This document shows, one piece after another, positions 1-10,828 of a DNA stretch of 64,000 nt. The stretch's first letter is position 1; the number at the start of each line of letters is the position of its first letter. The stretch spans positions 41,951 through 105,950 of the forward strand of contig NZ_GG700804.1 in the NCBI RefSeq assembly GCF_000160875.1, read 5' to 3'. Both the position numbers and the translations under genes were made by a program. The notes below the pieces were generated by a model. The model was given only the letters and a program-made list of their open reading frames with translations. It did no database searches and was not told the origin of the DNA. The DNA is from Lactobacillus iners DSM 13335 (GTDB lineage Bacteria; Bacillota; Bacilli; Lactobacillales; Lactobacillaceae).

Positions 1-946
1 CAATACCAGTTGCAATAACTGTAACAACAACTTCGTCACCCATGTTAGCATTAATCGATGTACCAAAGATGATATTAACATCATCACCAGCTGTCTTAGA
101 AACAATATCTGAAGCATCTTGTGCTTCAAATAATGTTAAATCAGGCCCACCAGTGATATTTAACAATACTTGTTTAGCACCATCAATTGAAACTTCCAAT
201 AATGGCGAAGAAATGGCCATTTTAGTTGCTTCTACAGTTCTATTCTCACCACTAGCACGACCTATTCCCATCAAAGCAGAACCTTGGTTTTCCATAACTG
301 TTTTAACATCAGCAAAGTCTAAGTTAACATAATCAGTTGAAGTAATCAAATCTGATATTCCTTGCACACCTTGACGAAGAACATTATCAGCCTCTTTAAA
401 TGCATCCATCATAGGTGTCTTTTTATCAACCATCTCGAGTAAGCGATTATTGGCAATAATTACCAAAGTATCGACATATTGCTTCAATTGACTAATACCT
501 TCCGCAGCATCCTTTGAACGCTTAGGACCTTCAAAAGTAAATGGTCTTGTAACAACACCTACCGTCAATGCACCTGTTTCACGGGCAATTTTGGCTATGA
601 CTGGTGCGGCACCTGTACCAGTACCTCCACCCATACCAGCAGTAATGAAAATCATATCTGCTCCCTTAAGAGCTTCTTCTATAGTCTGTTGACTTTCTTC
701 AGCAGCTTTTTGCCCTACTTCAGGATGTGATCCTGCACCTAAACCTCTGGTTAACTTCGGCCCTAACTGTATCTTATTCTCAGCCTTATTACTATTTAAA
801 GCTTGAACATCAGTATTAGCAGCAATAAATGATACTCCTTGTACTCCTTCATCAATCATACGATTAACTGCATTACCACCTGCTCCACCAACACCGATAA
901 CCTTTATAACTGCACTTTTATTATCAGAATCAAAATTAAAATCCAT
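1..946 (-). CDS. ftsZ: Cell division GTPase FtsZ (3' end outside window)
   Basis: Tubulin-like GTPase that polymerises into the Z ring at mid-cell. The reading frame opens with [10 protein letters not shown] at 946 and runs off the left edge after 315 codons, so the protein's C-terminal part and the FtsA-binding tail are not visible. The tubulin signature GGGTGTG lies at residues 106-112 and the T7 synergy-loop motif NLDFAD at 208-213, so the GTPase core looks intact. It is the last visible gene of the leftward dcw cluster, starting 18 bases after ftsA stops. The truncation is a window artefact. Identification is certain from these motifs and the context. Confidence 0.97.
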   Translation of the reverse strand, partial: MDFNFDSDNKSAVIKVIGVGGAGGNAVNRMIDEGVQGVSFIAANTDVQALNSNKAENKIQLGPKLTRGLGAGSHPEVGQKAAEESQQTIEEALKGADMIFITAGMGGGTGTGAAPVIAKIARETGALTVGVVTRPFTFEGPKRSKDAAEGISQLKQYVDTLVIIANNRLLEMVDKKTPMMDAFKEADNVLRQGVQGISDLITSTDYVNLDFADVKTVMENQGSALMGIGRASGENRTVEATKMAISSPLLEVSIDGAKQVLLNITGGPDLTLFEAQDASDIVSKTAGDDVNIIFGTSINANMGDEVVVTVIATGI

Positions 947-964
947 TAGCCTAACCCATCCTCA

Positions 965-2332
965 TCAGTCAAAAAATTTTTTTATAAAATCAATGAATGA
1001 CTTTCTTTCTTTTTTAACTTTACCATTATTAGCATCATCTTCATGACTACCCTGCTGTATGTTATCATTATATTCTAATTCTCTATTATTTTCATCCTCA
1101 GAACGTTGCTTTTTGAAAAATACTGACTTACTTTTGCTAATAATGTCTTTTACATCATCAGTATGTTGAGAACCATATATAACACTATTTGCTAAATAAT
1201 TAATATCACTTAAATTATACGCATAAGTTATAACACCCAATGCTACAGCGTAAATAGCATTTTTTAATCCAGGTTGTCCTGACTGATACATCTTAACTTT
1301 TATATTATAACTATTCTTAACAAGATCATCAGTACCTTGAATCTCACTATTTCCACCAGTTATAACAATACCACCTGGTAAATTAAAAGCTGCATGTTCC
1401 TTTAACCCTTTACCTACTCGATCTAATATCTGATGTAACCTGGCACTGATTATTTCACTCAAATATTCTTCATCAATCATTTTAGGGGCATTAGCTCCAA
1501 CAACATTAACAGGAAACTTGTCTTCTTTAGAAGTTAGTTCAGGGTCTGCATAACCGAAGTCACGTTTTATTTTTTCTGCTTCATCTAAAGACGTATTCAA
1601 TACAACTGATATATCTTTAGTAACATCACTACCACCTTCAAGGTCAATAGTTGCATATTTTATTTTATTTTCATGAATCACAGTAGCAGTAGTAATACCA
1701 CCACCCATATCCAAGATAATGGATCCAAATGTTCGCTCACCTTCATCTAGTGCAACATTGGCAATTCCTAATGGCGTAGGTACAAAAAATTTATTATTAT
1801 ATCCAGCTCTTTCAATAGCTCTACTTATATTGTGTAGATCTGAAATAGGAGCTGTTACTAAAACACCATGAACTTCTAATGAGTGTGCAATCATCTTTCT
1901 AGGATCATCAACATCTGTACGTCCATCAATCAAAAATTTGCTAGGCAAAAAAGTTATCGCTTGTCTAGTATCTTTAATGGAAGACTTAATTGCGACAGAA
2001 ACAACCCTTCTCACATCATTTTCGTCTACTTCCTTGCCTTGTTCACCAACATTAATCAATCCGTGTGCAGACTCTAGTTGCAACATATTCGCAGGAACTG
2101 CTGTAATTAGGTAATCACATGTTGTATTTGTTTTCTGAGAAAGCCCATTTAATACTTTTTTAATACTGTTAGCAGTTTGTTCAATATCAACTATTTTACC
2201 ATGTCGCATACCTTTAGTTGCTTCGCAGCAAGTACCAATAACACGTAATTTTCCTGTTTCTGAGGATGCTAAAACAGCTTTTACGCTAGTTGTACCGATA
2301 TCTAAACCTACCAATAAATCTTTCGTTTCCAA
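965..2332 (-). CDS. ftsA: Cell division protein FtsA
   Basis: Actin-like ATPase that tethers FtsZ filaments to the membrane and recruits later divisome proteins. The 455-residue product opens with the actin-fold phosphate-1 motif LVGLDIGTTSVKA (about residues 7-19) and carries a second nucleotide-binding loop, LDMGGGIT, near residue 208. A charged linker of about 60 residues precedes a C-terminal amphipathic helix (SFIDFIKKFFD), the expected membrane-targeting element. Length is in the usual range for lactobacilli. It sits between divIB and ftsZ in the normal Firmicute order. Confidence 0.97.
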   Translation of the reverse strand: METKDLLVGLDIGTTSVKAVLASSETGKLRVIGTCCEATKGMRHGKIVDIEQTANSIKKVLNGLSQKTNTTCDYLITAVPANMLQLESAHGLINVGEQGKEVDENDVRRVVSVAIKSSIKDTRQAITFLPSKFLIDGRTDVDDPRKMIAHSLEVHGVLVTAPISDLHNISRAIERAGYNNKFFVPTPLGIANVALDEGERTFGSIILDMGGGITTATVIHENKIKYATIDLEGGSDVTKDISVVLNTSLDEAEKIKRDFGYADPELTSKEDKFPVNVVGANAPKMIDEEYLSEIISARLHQILDRVGKGLKEHAAFNLPGGIVITGGNSEIQGTDDLVKNSYNIKVKMYQSGQPGLKNAIYAVALGVITYAYNLSDINYLANSVIYGSQHTDDVKDIISKSKSVFFKKQRSEDENNRELEYNDNIQQGSHEDDANNGKVKKERKSFIDFIKKFFD

Positions 2333-2396
2333 GATGTTGCCCCCAAATATATTAATTACATAAATTTTACCATATTAAATAATACCAAGTATAGTT

Positions 2397-3233
2397 TTAA
2401 AAATTAATTTCATATTGTTCTTTATCTTTAACTGTTAAGGGTCTAGAGAATACCCCTACCTCCATATCTATAATGGAAGGTTGCGTAAGCTGTTTTTTTA
2501 TGCTATTGTAGTATTTTATTTTTTCAGCAAAAGTATTTACATCTCCAATAATAATATTGTGATCATTAAGCAACAAAATAATCTGATTTGGTCGCCTAAT
2601 TTTTCCACTGATCATTTTAATTTTATCCCTAAAGTAAGGAGGTAAAGCTTTATAAACTTTTAAATCATTAATAATAGACTTTTGTCTGCTATAACCCAAA
2701 AACAAAGGTTTGCTAATATCAACTAACTTTTCCGATATATCTTGCCTAGATACCTTGCCATTAAACAATATCTTTCGATAATGATTATTTTCCTTAACGT
2801 AGCCTATAACACGTTTTTCTTTGATATGTAATATAAGATTATTCCAATTTGTAACTGTAATCTTAACTGTATCAACTTCAGGAAAAACACGAGATATCTT
2901 TTTGCTATATTCTTTGCCTTTAAATAATGAAAAAACCACCTTGGTCTTGGGACTAACATCAATAATTTTAGCAACTTTAGCACCATCTATCTCGTCTGCA
3001 CCTACTAATTTAACGCTTCTCACACTAGACTTAAAAGAAATAAAGTACAAACATATAATTATTCCAACTACAGACAAAATAATAATACTGCCTAATTTAG
3101 TCCATAAAGCATGCCTTCTAAGTGCACCTAGTCTCGGTAAATCAATATTTTCTTTTATTTTTGTTTTCTTATATTCAGTCCATTTAGCTATTTGCTCTTT
3201 AGGATCTTTTTTAGTTAATTTACTATTTGACAT
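2397..3233 (-). CDS. divIB: Cell division protein DivIB (FtsQ)
   Basis: Bitopic divisome protein that partners FtsL and DivIC at the septum. The 278-residue product has a basic cytoplasmic N terminus of about 47 residues, one membrane span near residues 48-67, then an extracellular POTRA-like domain (starting around RSVKLVGADEI) followed by the beta domain. The gene lies between murG and ftsA as in other lactobacilli. A 64-base gap separates it from ftsA. The family evolves fast; the call rests on topology, the POTRA-like start and position. Confidence 0.93.
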   Translation of the reverse strand: MSNSKLTKKDPKEQIAKWTEYKKTKIKENIDLPRLGALRRHALWTKLGSIIILSVVGIIICLYFISFKSSVRSVKLVGADEIDGAKVAKIIDVSPKTKVVFSLFKGKEYSKKISRVFPEVDTVKITVTNWNNLILHIKEKRVIGYVKENNHYRKILFNGKVSRQDISEKLVDISKPLFLGYSRQKSIINDLKVYKALPPYFRDKIKMISGKIRRPNQIILLLNDHNIIIGDVNTFAEKIKYYNSIKKQLTQPSIIDMEVGVFSRPLTVKDKEQYEINF

Positions 3234-3261
3234 CTAGTAACACCTACTTTATGCTCAAAAA

Positions 3262-4374
3262 TTATTTTTTATTAATGAGATTTTGCATTTCGTAAATCAA
3301 TTTATCTGATGCATCACAGCAACATAATTTTTTAGACTCTGCTGACATTTTTTGTGCACAATTAGGATCAAGTAAAATATGATCAATTGAGGAAACAAAA
3401 TTGTTAGGATTTAAATCATTTTCATTAATTACTAATGCAGCACCTGCTTTTTCTAAATCCATTGCATTTTTTTCTTGATGATTATGTGTAACATTTGGAC
3501 TAGGTATTAAAACAGCGGGAACACCTAACGCTGTAAATTCCGCCAAACTTGTAGCACCTGAGCGTGAAACTACACATGTCATCTGTGGCAACAATCCTGG
3601 CATATTATCAATATAAGGTACAATAACAATATTCTTAGCTATCTTGTGCTTAGCTAACCGCTCTTTAATCTGGCCATAATAAACTTGTCCGGTAGCCCAA
3701 ATAATTTGATATGGCTTATCCCCCAATTCATCAATTGACCGTTCCATGATATTATTAATCGCAAGTGCACCACGTGAGCCACCAAAAATTAGAACAGTGA
3801 AAACATCAGGATTAAGATTCCACTTCTTCTTCAAATCTATCTTTGTTTCATTTAAGCTTAATACTTGCTGCGACCTCGGATTACCTGTTTTAACTAGCTT
3901 TTTCTTCTCTGGAAATTGACGAACAACATCATCAAAGGTATAACACACTTTATCAACATAATGTGCTAAAAATTTATTAGCTAAGCCAACAACAGAATTT
4001 GACTCATGAATCAAAGTTGGTATTTTCATCTTAGCAGCTGCATAAACTATAGCTCCACAAACGTAACCACCTGTACCAACAACTACATCGGGCTTAAATT
4101 CCTCTAAAATTTTACGTGCATCTTTAGTAGCATTTAAAAATAGCTTGATTGTTTTAAAGTTACGCAATAAATGTTTTCTATTAAAGCCTTGCACAACTAA
4201 AGTCTTAAATGGAATTTTAGCAGCTGGTACAATTTTAGATTCTAATCCCTTATTAGTACCAATAAACAAAATATCATCATCTGTTGTTAACTTTCTTTCT
4301 TTTAGCCTTTCTATCAATGCTAAAATTGGATAAATATGACCGCCAGTGCCACCACCGGAAAAAATAATTCTCAT
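3262..4374 (-). CDS. murG: UDP-GlcNAc:lipid I N-acetylglucosaminyltransferase MurG
   Basis: Adds GlcNAc to lipid I to form lipid II on the inner face of the membrane, the last cytoplasmic step of peptidoglycan synthesis. The glycine-rich GGGTGGHIYP motif is at residues 7-16, and the C-terminal UDP-GlcNAc site is visible as FGGSRGALAIN (about 197-207) and SRSGATSLAEF. The 370-residue length is normal. The gene stops only two bases before the following murD reading region, so the two are tightly coupled. An odd detail is three consecutive cysteines (LCCCDASDK) close to the C terminus, outside the known active site. Confidence 0.97.
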   Translation of the reverse strand: MRIIFSGGGTGGHIYPILALIERLKERKLTTDDDILFIGTNKGLESKIVPAAKIPFKTLVVQGFNRKHLLRNFKTIKLFLNATKDARKILEEFKPDVVVGTGGYVCGAIVYAAAKMKIPTLIHESNSVVGLANKFLAHYVDKVCYTFDDVVRQFPEKKKLVKTGNPRSQQVLSLNETKIDLKKKWNLNPDVFTVLIFGGSRGALAINNIMERSIDELGDKPYQIIWATGQVYYGQIKERLAKHKIAKNIVIVPYIDNMPGLLPQMTCVVSRSGATSLAEFTALGVPAVLIPSPNVTHNHQEKNAMDLEKAGAALVINENDLNPNNFVSSIDHILLDPNCAQKMSAESKKLCCCDASDKLIYEMQNLINKK

Positions 4375-4376
4375 AA

Positions 4377-5759
4377 TTACTTAGTTTTTAACTCCTTAAC
4401 AAATTTCACGAAAAAGTCTCCACGATCTTCAAATGTATTAAACTGATCCCACGATGCACATGCAGGTGAAAACAACAATACATCACCATCATTTGTTAAA
4501 TCATACGCCCTAGGCACAGCTTCTTGCAAGGTATTAACAATAACAATATCTCGGATACCAGCTTTTCTAGCAGCATCGGCTAATAAATATTTTGTCTCAC
4601 CATACAATACGATTGCCTTAACATGTTTTTTCAATAATGGTACTAATTCATCAAATGTAAATCCACGATCTAATCCGCCAGCAATTAAAACTTCAGGTTG
4701 ACTAAAAGATGGAATAGCTACACTAGCAGCTTCGATATTAGTTGATTTTGAATCATTATATATACGCCGATTGTTATAAGTCATCACATATTGTAAACGA
4801 TGTTTTGCACCCGTAAATGTTGACAGCACACTTCTAATATCCTCATCAGACGCACCCATAATCTTAGAAATAGCAATAGCCACCAAACTATTTTGCTGAT
4901 TATGACGACCAGGTATCTTAATATCTGATATTTTCATAATTTCATGGTCAGCTTGGCTTTCTAAATATTGTTCACCAATATAATAATCTGCTTGAGTAGA
5001 TTCTTCGGAAAAAGTGACCACGTGAGCTTTGGTTAGGGAAAGTTCTTGTTCTAAGATATTTTTTTGATCAAAATTAGCTATAAAATAATCAGACTTATCT
5101 TGATTTTGTGTAATGCGTAACTTAGCAGCTACATAATTTTCAAATGTCTTGTGATAATCAATATGTACATTATTGTAAATATCAACAATCGCAGCAACCT
5201 TAGGCTTCATAGTATTTACACCCATAAGTTGAAAACTTGAAATTTCAACCACTAACAAATCATTAGCATTAGCCTTAAGTACTACTTCAGAAATTGGAAC
5301 ACCAATATTACCCACTGCATAAGCATGTCCACCAAATTTATGTAAATGATTTTCCATAATTCGTTGTGTCAACATTACTGTTGTAGTTTTTCCATTAGAG
5401 CCAGTAACACACACATATGGTGCAGAACTTACTGCTAAAGCTACTTCAGGCTCGGTTATAATTGATACATTAGCAGCTTTAGCTGCTTGGACTAAAGGAT
5501 TTTCATAAGGTATACCAGGATTTTTAACTAAATAATCAAAATGCTCTTTTGCAAAAATATCAGTTGGATGATACCCAGATATAATTTTGACACCTAATGA
5601 CGCTAATTCTATAGCTTGAGCATTATCATCTAATTTTTTCTTATCATTTAAAGTTAATTTTGCACCTAATTTTAATAATAACTTAGCTACTGAATAACCA
5701 CTCTTGCCCAGTCCTAATATTAAAATGTTTTTATCTTGATATTTATCTATTATCTTCAT
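4377..5759 (-). CDS. murD: UDP-N-acetylmuramoylalanine-D-glutamate ligase MurD
   Basis: ATP-dependent ligase that adds D-glutamate to UDP-MurNAc-L-Ala in the cytoplasm. The Mur-ligase ATP loop VTGSNGKTTT is at about residues 118-127, with the following EISSFQL segment and the late NDSKSTN motif of the family. I start it at the ATG at 5759 (MKIIDKYQDK), about ten bases after GAGGT, giving 460 residues, the family norm. An upstream in-frame start at 5783 would add eight untypical residues. The gene lies between mraY and murG; its 5' end abuts the end of mraY. Confidence 0.96.
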   Translation of the reverse strand: MKIIDKYQDKNILILGLGKSGYSVAKLLLKLGAKLTLNDKKKLDDNAQAIELASLGVKIISGYHPTDIFAKEHFDYLVKNPGIPYENPLVQAAKAANVSIITEPEVALAVSSAPYVCVTGSNGKTTTVMLTQRIMENHLHKFGGHAYAVGNIGVPISEVVLKANANDLLVVEISSFQLMGVNTMKPKVAAIVDIYNNVHIDYHKTFENYVAAKLRITQNQDKSDYFIANFDQKNILEQELSLTKAHVVTFSEESTQADYYIGEQYLESQADHEIMKISDIKIPGRHNQQNSLVAIAISKIMGASDEDIRSVLSTFTGAKHRLQYVMTYNNRRIYNDSKSTNIEAASVAIPSFSQPEVLIAGGLDRGFTFDELVPLLKKHVKAIVLYGETKYLLADAARKAGIRDIVIVNTLQEAVPRAYDLTNDGDVLLFSPACASWDQFNTFEDRGDFFVKFVKELKTK

Positions 5760-5772
5760 CAAAGTAACTACC

Positions 5773-6732
5773 TCACAATGCAAGTAATAAATATATAATA
5801 CTACCTAAAAGTCCCACAAGCCAAAAGACTATATCAACTTTCCATTCACTCCAGCCTAACATTTCAAAATGATGATGTATTGGAGTCATCTTGAAAATTC
5901 TCTTACCAGTAGTTTGAAATGAAATAACTTGTAATATGACACTCAATGTTTCCAAAACATAAACTATACCAATGATTAATAAAGACCATGGTCTATTTAA
6001 GAAAATCGAAACTGCAGCAAGCCCACCACCTAATGCTAGTGAACCTACATCACCCATAAAAATTTTAGCTGGTTTATGATTAAAAATAAGAAATGCTACC
6101 AATCCACCAATAACACTACAACAAAAAGCAAGCACAGTTGCATTATGTGCTAAATATGCTAAATAAGCATACGTACCATAGGATATAATAGATAAACCCG
6201 TTGCTAAACCATCTAATCCATCTGATAAATTAACAGCATTTGAATAACCTACCAGCCAAATTATAATGAAAAATACAAATAGTAAATAGCTATTAACAGT
6301 CCCAAATAATGGGATATATATCTTAAAAGTAAAATTATCACTATAAGCGATTAACAAAATTACTAACGCAATTATAATTTGCCCTAATAATTTTTGCCAT
6401 GCTCTAAGTCCTAAATTTCTATGAAATAATAATTTCAAACCATCGTCTAAAAAGCCTATTACTCCATAACCTAAATAAGCAATAATCAAAATTATAGCTA
6501 TTTTATTTAACTTACCATTAGATAATAAAATTGCGACAGTTGCAATTATACTTGATAACAAAAAAACAATTCCACCCATAGTAGGTGTACCTGCTTTTTT
6601 TGCATGCCATTTAGGACCTTCTTCTCGAATTTGTTGCCCTTCTTTTTTCATTTTCATAAAACAAATAAAGAATGGCAAAACCAGTGCTGTAATAACTAAA
6701 CTAATCACACCGGGATATAAACCATATTGCAT
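5773..6732 (-). CDS. mraY: Phospho-MurNAc-pentapeptide transferase MraY
   Basis: Polytopic membrane enzyme that transfers phospho-MurNAc-pentapeptide to undecaprenyl phosphate, giving lipid I. About ten hydrophobic segments are visible. Family motifs include GGIVFL near the N terminus, the aspartate pair in [30 protein letters not shown] and the TPIHHHFE loop. The chosen ATG at 6732 (MQYGLYPG) has GAGGT six bases upstream; the ATG at 6744 overlaps this site. Product length is 319 residues. It follows the penicillin-binding protein gene closely, which implies co-transcription. Confidence 0.96.
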   Translation of the reverse strand: MQYGLYPGVISLVITALVLPFFICFMKMKKEGQQIREEGPKWHAKKAGTPTMGGIVFLLSSIIATVAILLSNGKLNKIAIILIIAYLGYGVIGFLDDGLKLLFHRNLGLRAWQKLLGQIIIALVILLIAYSDNFTFKIYIPLFGTVNSYLLFVFFIIIWLVGYSNAVNLSDGLDGLATGLSIISYGTYAYLAYLAHNATVLAFCCSVIGGLVAFLIFNHKPAKIFMGDVGSLALGGGLAAVSIFLNRPWSLLIIGIVYVLETLSVILQVISFQTTGKRIFKMTPIHHHFEMLGWSEWKVDIVFWLVGLLGSIIYLLLAL

Positions 6733-6740
6733 ATCTAACC

Positions 6741-8894
6741 TCATCTTAATTCAACTTTTACTTTACTATTTCGATTTAAAATAGATCTTGGGATTCTACT
6801 CTGCTTATAAACTTTTCCTTTACCTAGCACTTCCACTTTAACTTTACTGATATTTGCAAATTGAGTAACTTGCTTTATCGTCCAGCCCTTCATATTTGGA
6901 CATCGAATAATACCACCAGTAAATATAATTATTTTACTATTCGGATTTACTTTGGTATTTGCTAAGATGCTTTGTGCTTCAACCTTATGACCTGAACCGA
7001 TTGTTTCAACATAAAGTCCCATTTTTTCTAATAATCTAACCGCTTGTTCACGAGACTGTCCCTTAACACTAGGAATAGTAATCTGTTCATCCATCATATC
7101 TACTTTTGATGATACGCTAACACGGTTAATTAGGGGTTTAAAAATTAAAGACATTATTGTTTCGGGAGGATCACTCATAATTTGAGGTTGCTTCATAGTG
7201 ATATATATACAATATCTAGGGTTATCAGCTGGTGTAAGGCCAACAACGGAAAATAGGTAGTTTCTATCGCCTTTAAGGTATCCTCCATGTATACCCGCTA
7301 TCTGAGCAGTACCTGTTTTTACTGCTATACTTTTTCCTGGAATCTTATAAGTCATACCTGTACCATATTCTTTTTCAACAACATCTCGCATCAATTTTAA
7401 TGTAGTTTGTGCAGTTTCTTGAGAATATACAGGTTTACCAACTTTTATCTTTTTATACCTTTTAATGACCTTACCAGAAGAAGACACAATTTTTTCAACC
7501 AATTGTGGTTTTAACATTTGCCCTGAATTTGCCAATGCACTATATACTTGCATCATCTGCATTGCATTAACATTAATACCTTGACCAAATGAAGTAACTG
7601 CTTGATCAATTTGACTATGAATATTAATTAACCCTGAATTTTCATCGGGTAATGTTATATTAGTTTTCTTACCAATATGATAATTATCTAGATACCTTCT
7701 CCAAGTGTGCCTACCTAGTCTGTTAACCAAAATAGACATACCTACATTACTGGAACGAGGAAATGCCTGCTCAAATGGAATAGCACCCCATCCTGTATAA
7801 TTCCAATCATGAATTGTAGAGCCATTAAATGTAATAGACCCCGAACGATAATATTCCTTAGGATTATATTTTCCTTCTTGAATAGCTGCAGTAATTGAAA
7901 GTATCTTAAATACAGATCCAGGTTCATATGAATCTTGAACTAAAATATTACGCCAATTATCATTAAGTCCCTTCCTAGTTGCTGGATCAAATGTAGGTCT
8001 TTGTGATGCAGCCATGATCTTTCCTGTTTTGACATCTTCTACAATTGCCGTTAATGCTTTAGGTTTGTATTTATTTTGAACAGCATCCAATAAATTTTCT
8101 AAGTAAATCTGTAATTGCGAATCAATTGTTAAATAAATATTATTGCCATTAATTGGTGCTTTATATGAATGCTGACCTCCAGGAAGCTGATATTCACCAG
8201 CATCAACCAAAGCTATTCTACGACCATCTTTACCAGATAATACTTTATTAAAATACTTTTCAATCCCCATCGTTCCGATTAAATTGATTGAATGATTTTT
8301 TTTATCATTAAATGGTTGTGCTATACCTATGATATGAGAAGCAAATCTACCATTTGGATATAATCTTGAAGGAGTTTCATCAAAATGAATACCAGGTAAA
8401 TGCATTGCCATAATCTTTTTTTTCGTTGCTAAACTAATACCAGAACCTGCAGTACCAAACTCTACTTGATATGCTTTGTGTTTTGGATGCAGATATTTCA
8501 AAATTTTTTTTTCGCTTAAGGGAATAACGGTCGATAATTTTTCAGCAGTTTTTTTCTTATCGACTACATACATTGGTTTGCCTTTATAATCTAGCGAAGA
8601 CTTATCCAAAATGGCATATAAAGTAAAACTATGCGAATCTTCTGCAATTACATTACCACTATTATCATAAATAGCTCCTCTTACAGATTTTAAAATTTCA
8701 TCCCGTTTATATAAATTGCTAACCCTTTCAGAGATGTTTTCACCCGCTATGGTTTTAGATATACTTAAATACAAAAATCTTCCTACAAAGAGCAAAAAAA
8801 CAAATGCCATTGATATTTGCAACAATCTACCAACTACATTTCGATTAACATGAGATTTTGACACTTTTCGGACAATCTTTTTATTATTCATCAT
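6741..8894 (-). CDS. pbpX: Septal penicillin-binding transpeptidase PBP2x/FtsI with PASTA domains
   Basis: High-molecular-weight class B PBP that cross-links septal peptidoglycan. The 717-residue product has a cytoplasmic basic start, a membrane anchor near residues 25-46, a dimerisation region and a transpeptidase domain with SVFK at 327-330 (catalytic serine 327), SSN at 381-383 and KTG at 526-528. Two PASTA domains occupy roughly residues 606-717, as in other Firmicute PBP2x proteins. It overlaps ftsL by four bases and is followed closely by mraY, the canonical dcw arrangement. All active-site motifs are intact. Confidence 0.96.
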   Translation of the reverse strand: MMNNKKIVRKVSKSHVNRNVVGRLLQISMAFVFLLFVGRFLYLSISKTIAGENISERVSNLYKRDEILKSVRGAIYDNSGNVIAEDSHSFTLYAILDKSSLDYKGKPMYVVDKKKTAEKLSTVIPLSEKKILKYLHPKHKAYQVEFGTAGSGISLATKKKIMAMHLPGIHFDETPSRLYPNGRFASHIIGIAQPFNDKKNHSINLIGTMGIEKYFNKVLSGKDGRRIALVDAGEYQLPGGQHSYKAPINGNNIYLTIDSQLQIYLENLLDAVQNKYKPKALTAIVEDVKTGKIMAASQRPTFDPATRKGLNDNWRNILVQDSYEPGSVFKILSITAAIQEGKYNPKEYYRSGSITFNGSTIHDWNYTGWGAIPFEQAFPRSSNVGMSILVNRLGRHTWRRYLDNYHIGKKTNITLPDENSGLINIHSQIDQAVTSFGQGINVNAMQMMQVYSALANSGQMLKPQLVEKIVSSSGKVIKRYKKIKVGKPVYSQETAQTTLKLMRDVVEKEYGTGMTYKIPGKSIAVKTGTAQIAGIHGGYLKGDRNYLFSVVGLTPADNPRYCIYITMKQPQIMSDPPETIMSLIFKPLINRVSVSSKVDMMDEQITIPSVKGQSREQAVRLLEKMGLYVETIGSGHKVEAQSILANTKVNPNSKIIIFTGGIIRCPNMKGWTIKQVTQFANISKVKVEVLGKGKVYKQSRIPRSILNRNSKVKVELR

Positions 8895-9256
8895 CGAATA
8901 TTCCTGATATTACTCTCAATTAATTGTAATCCATACTGTTTTGCTAATTTATTCATTCTATTAGCTGAAGTTAATTCGCCAATTTCCTGTCTTAAATTAG
9001 TATTTTTATTTTGTACAGTAGCAATATCTTTCTGTATTTCAGATAAATTACGCTGTGCATTAGTAGCAGAAATATTAGAAGAAATCATAAAACACATCAT
9101 AATTAAAGTCATAACCACACCAAAAGCAATAAAAAGCACTTCTGTTAGACTTAGAGGTTCATTTTGAGAAGTCAATCTAACTATCACTTGTTTATTACGT
9201 TGGTTGTCAGCATCTAACTCTGAATATCTAAAATTTCTTGCTGAACTATCTACCAT
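8891..9256 (-). CDS. ftsL: Cell division protein FtsL
   Basis: Small bitopic divisome protein that forms a complex with DivIB and DivIC. The 121-residue product has a cytoplasmic N terminus, one membrane span at roughly residues 41-62 and a following heptad-like coiled coil of about 45 residues rich in Q, N, L and E. Sequence conservation in this family is low; the call rests on size, topology and its fixed place between rsmH and the PBP2x gene, with a four-base overlap onto the latter. Confidence 0.9.
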   Translation of the reverse strand: MVDSSARNFRYSELDADNQRNKQVIVRLTSQNEPLSLTEVLFIAFGVVMTLIMMCFMISSNISATNAQRNLSEIQKDIATVQNKNTNLRQEIGELTSANRMNKLAKQYGLQLIESNIRNIR

Positions 9257-9283
9257 ACCAATTCTCCTCTTAAAAATTAATAA

Positions 9284-10231
9284 TTATAACTTTTCTGCCA
9301 CTCTTAGTTTTGCACTATGTGAACGATTATTTTCTTCTAATTCCTTATCTGTTGCAACAATAGGTTTTCTACTAATTATTTTTAATGTTGGCTTTAATGA
9401 ATCTGGTATTTGCGGCATCCCTCTTGGAATATCGACATCTGAATATTTTTTGAATATTTTTTTTACTATCTTATCTTCCAACGATTGAAAAGTAATCACA
9501 CAAATCCTACCGCCAGGCTTTAAAATTTCAATTGCATCTAACAATGATTTTTCCAGTACTTCTAACTCATCATTAACAGCAATTCTGATAGCTTGAAATG
9601 ACTTTTTAGCAGGATGACCACCTGTTCGTCTTGCAAAAGCCGGTATCGCTTCTTTGATAATATCTACTAATTCAAATGTTGTAGTAATGGGTTTTATCGC
9701 TCTTTTCGCTACAATATTCTTAGCAATTTGCCTAGCATATTTTTCATCACCATATTTAAATAAAATATTACTTAATTCCTTTTGCGACCAAGTATTGACA
9801 ATTTTATATGCATCCAAATCCTTAGTTTGGTCCATTCTCATATCAAGTCTTGCATTAAATCGATACGAAAATCCACGTTCAGGCTGATCAAACTGCGGTG
9901 AAGATACACCTAAATCGTAATATATACCATCTATGCCATCTATAAAACCCAATTTTGCTAAATTTTGCTGTAAATTACCAAAATTATCATGTACTAAGCT
10001 CAATTTTGGCTTGCTATTGGCTTTTAATACTTCCGAAAAGCTTTTCTTAGCAAGTTCAATAGCATATTCATCTTGATCAAAACCAATCAAATGCCCATTA
10101 GACAATTGCTTTAGTAAATATGATGCATGTCCACCACCACCAAAGGTAGCATCAACATAGACACCATCATTTTTCAAATTTAAATTATCAATTGTTTCGT
10201 GTAAAAGCACACTATAATGTTTAAATTCCAT
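9284..10231 (-). CDS. rsmH: 16S rRNA (cytosine-1402-N4)-methyltransferase RsmH (MraW)
   Basis: Methylates N4 of C1402 in 16S rRNA in the ribosomal P site, using S-adenosylmethionine. The SAM-binding region starts with [14 protein letters not shown] near residue 30, and family motifs [17 protein letters not shown] and DMRMD follow, as does SFQSLED toward the C terminus. I take the ATG at 10231 ([10 protein letters not shown]), 315 residues; a GTG two codons upstream overlaps the mraZ stop. It is translationally coupled to mraZ. Confidence 0.96.
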   Translation of the reverse strand: MEFKHYSVLLHETIDNLNLKNDGVYVDATFGGGGHASYLLKQLSNGHLIGFDQDEYAIELAKKSFSEVLKANSKPKLSLVHDNFGNLQQNLAKLGFIDGIDGIYYDLGVSSPQFDQPERGFSYRFNARLDMRMDQTKDLDAYKIVNTWSQKELSNILFKYGDEKYARQIAKNIVAKRAIKPITTTFELVDIIKEAIPAFARRTGGHPAKKSFQAIRIAVNDELEVLEKSLLDAIEILKPGGRICVITFQSLEDKIVKKIFKKYSDVDIPRGMPQIPDSLKPTLKIISRKPIVATDKELEENNRSHSAKLRVAEKL

Positions 10232-10233
10232 AA

Positions 10234-10665
10234 TCACAATTCTATATCATCCAAGTCTTCTGCGATGTCATCATAGTTATCATCAGCTTCGTCAGCAAAT
10301 TTTTGCCAACGATCCTCAGACCAAATTTCAATTCTATTTGAAACACCAACTATGACACATTCTTTAATAAGATCTGCATGTTCCTTCAACGTAGCAGTTA
10401 AATTAACACGTCCTTGCTTATCAAATTCTGTCTCCATCGCCCCTGAATAGAAAAGTCTCGTAAACTTACGTGCACTTCGCTGTGTCAGGGGAAGTTTGGC
10501 TAATTTAGCTTCTATTTTTTGCCATTCCGCCTGCGGATAGCCAAAAATACAGCCTTCCATACCACGAGTGAAAATAATCTCATCACCAATTTGATCACGA
10601 AACTTCGCCGGTATAATCAATCTACCTTTACTATCCAAATTGTGATGATATTCACCCATGAACAT
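10234..10665 (-). CDS. mraZ: Transcriptional regulator MraZ
   Basis: AbrB-like double-domain protein that forms a ring oligomer and, in E. coli and mollicutes, binds repeats in its own promoter and regulates the dcw cluster. The product from the ATG at 10665 is 143 residues, the family length, beginning [16 protein letters not shown]; the second SpoVT/AbrB-like half contains [13 protein letters not shown]. The start is chosen because a strong GGGGGG Shine-Dalgarno lies seven bases upstream. It is first in the dcw operon, immediately downstream of four regularly spaced GTGG boxes. Confidence 0.95.
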   Translation of the reverse strand: MFMGEYHHNLDSKGRLIIPAKFRDQIGDEIIFTRGMEGCIFGYPQAEWQKIEAKLAKLPLTQRSARKFTRLFYSGAMETEFDKQGRVNLTATLKEHADLIKECVIVGVSNRIEIWSEDRWQKFADEADDNYDDIAEDLDDIEL

Positions 10666-10695
10666 GGCCATTCCCCCCTTTCAACTTATAATTTA

Positions 10696-10730
10696 CCACA
10701 ATTCACCACTAGTAACCACAATTTACCACA
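10696..10730 (-). promoter_or_regulatory. Probable MraZ operator: four GTGG boxes at 10-bp spacing
   Basis: On the minus strand the region upstream of mraZ reads GTGGt four times with a period of exactly ten bases; the plus-strand CCAC cores are at 10696, 10706, 10716 and 10726. The characterised E. coli MraZ site is a set of short G-rich direct repeats separated by five bases, giving the same 10-bp period. The boxes overlap the place where the dcw promoter must be (a TATAAG lies just downstream at 10685-10690). Binding by this MraZ is inferred, not shown. Confidence 0.7.
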
Positions 10731-10770
10731 AAAAGGCAAAAAATATTTAAAAAGCTATATAACCACACCA

Positions 10771-10800
10771 AAAAAAGATCCTAAAATTAGGATCTTTTAT
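10771..10800. terminator. Bidirectional rho-independent terminator
   Basis: An inverted repeat GATCCTAA/TTAGGATC (10777-10794) is flanked by an A-run on the left and a T-run on the right, so it can terminate from either side. For leftward transcription it ends the DUF3397 gene before the dcw promoter. Confidence 0.8.
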
Positions 10801-10828
10801 CATAGATATTTATCAAGTAAGTAATAAT

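Noticed and set aside
42..332. 96-codon plus-strand frame
   Set aside because: Antisense of ftsZ, whose GTPase motifs are unmistakable on the minus strand.
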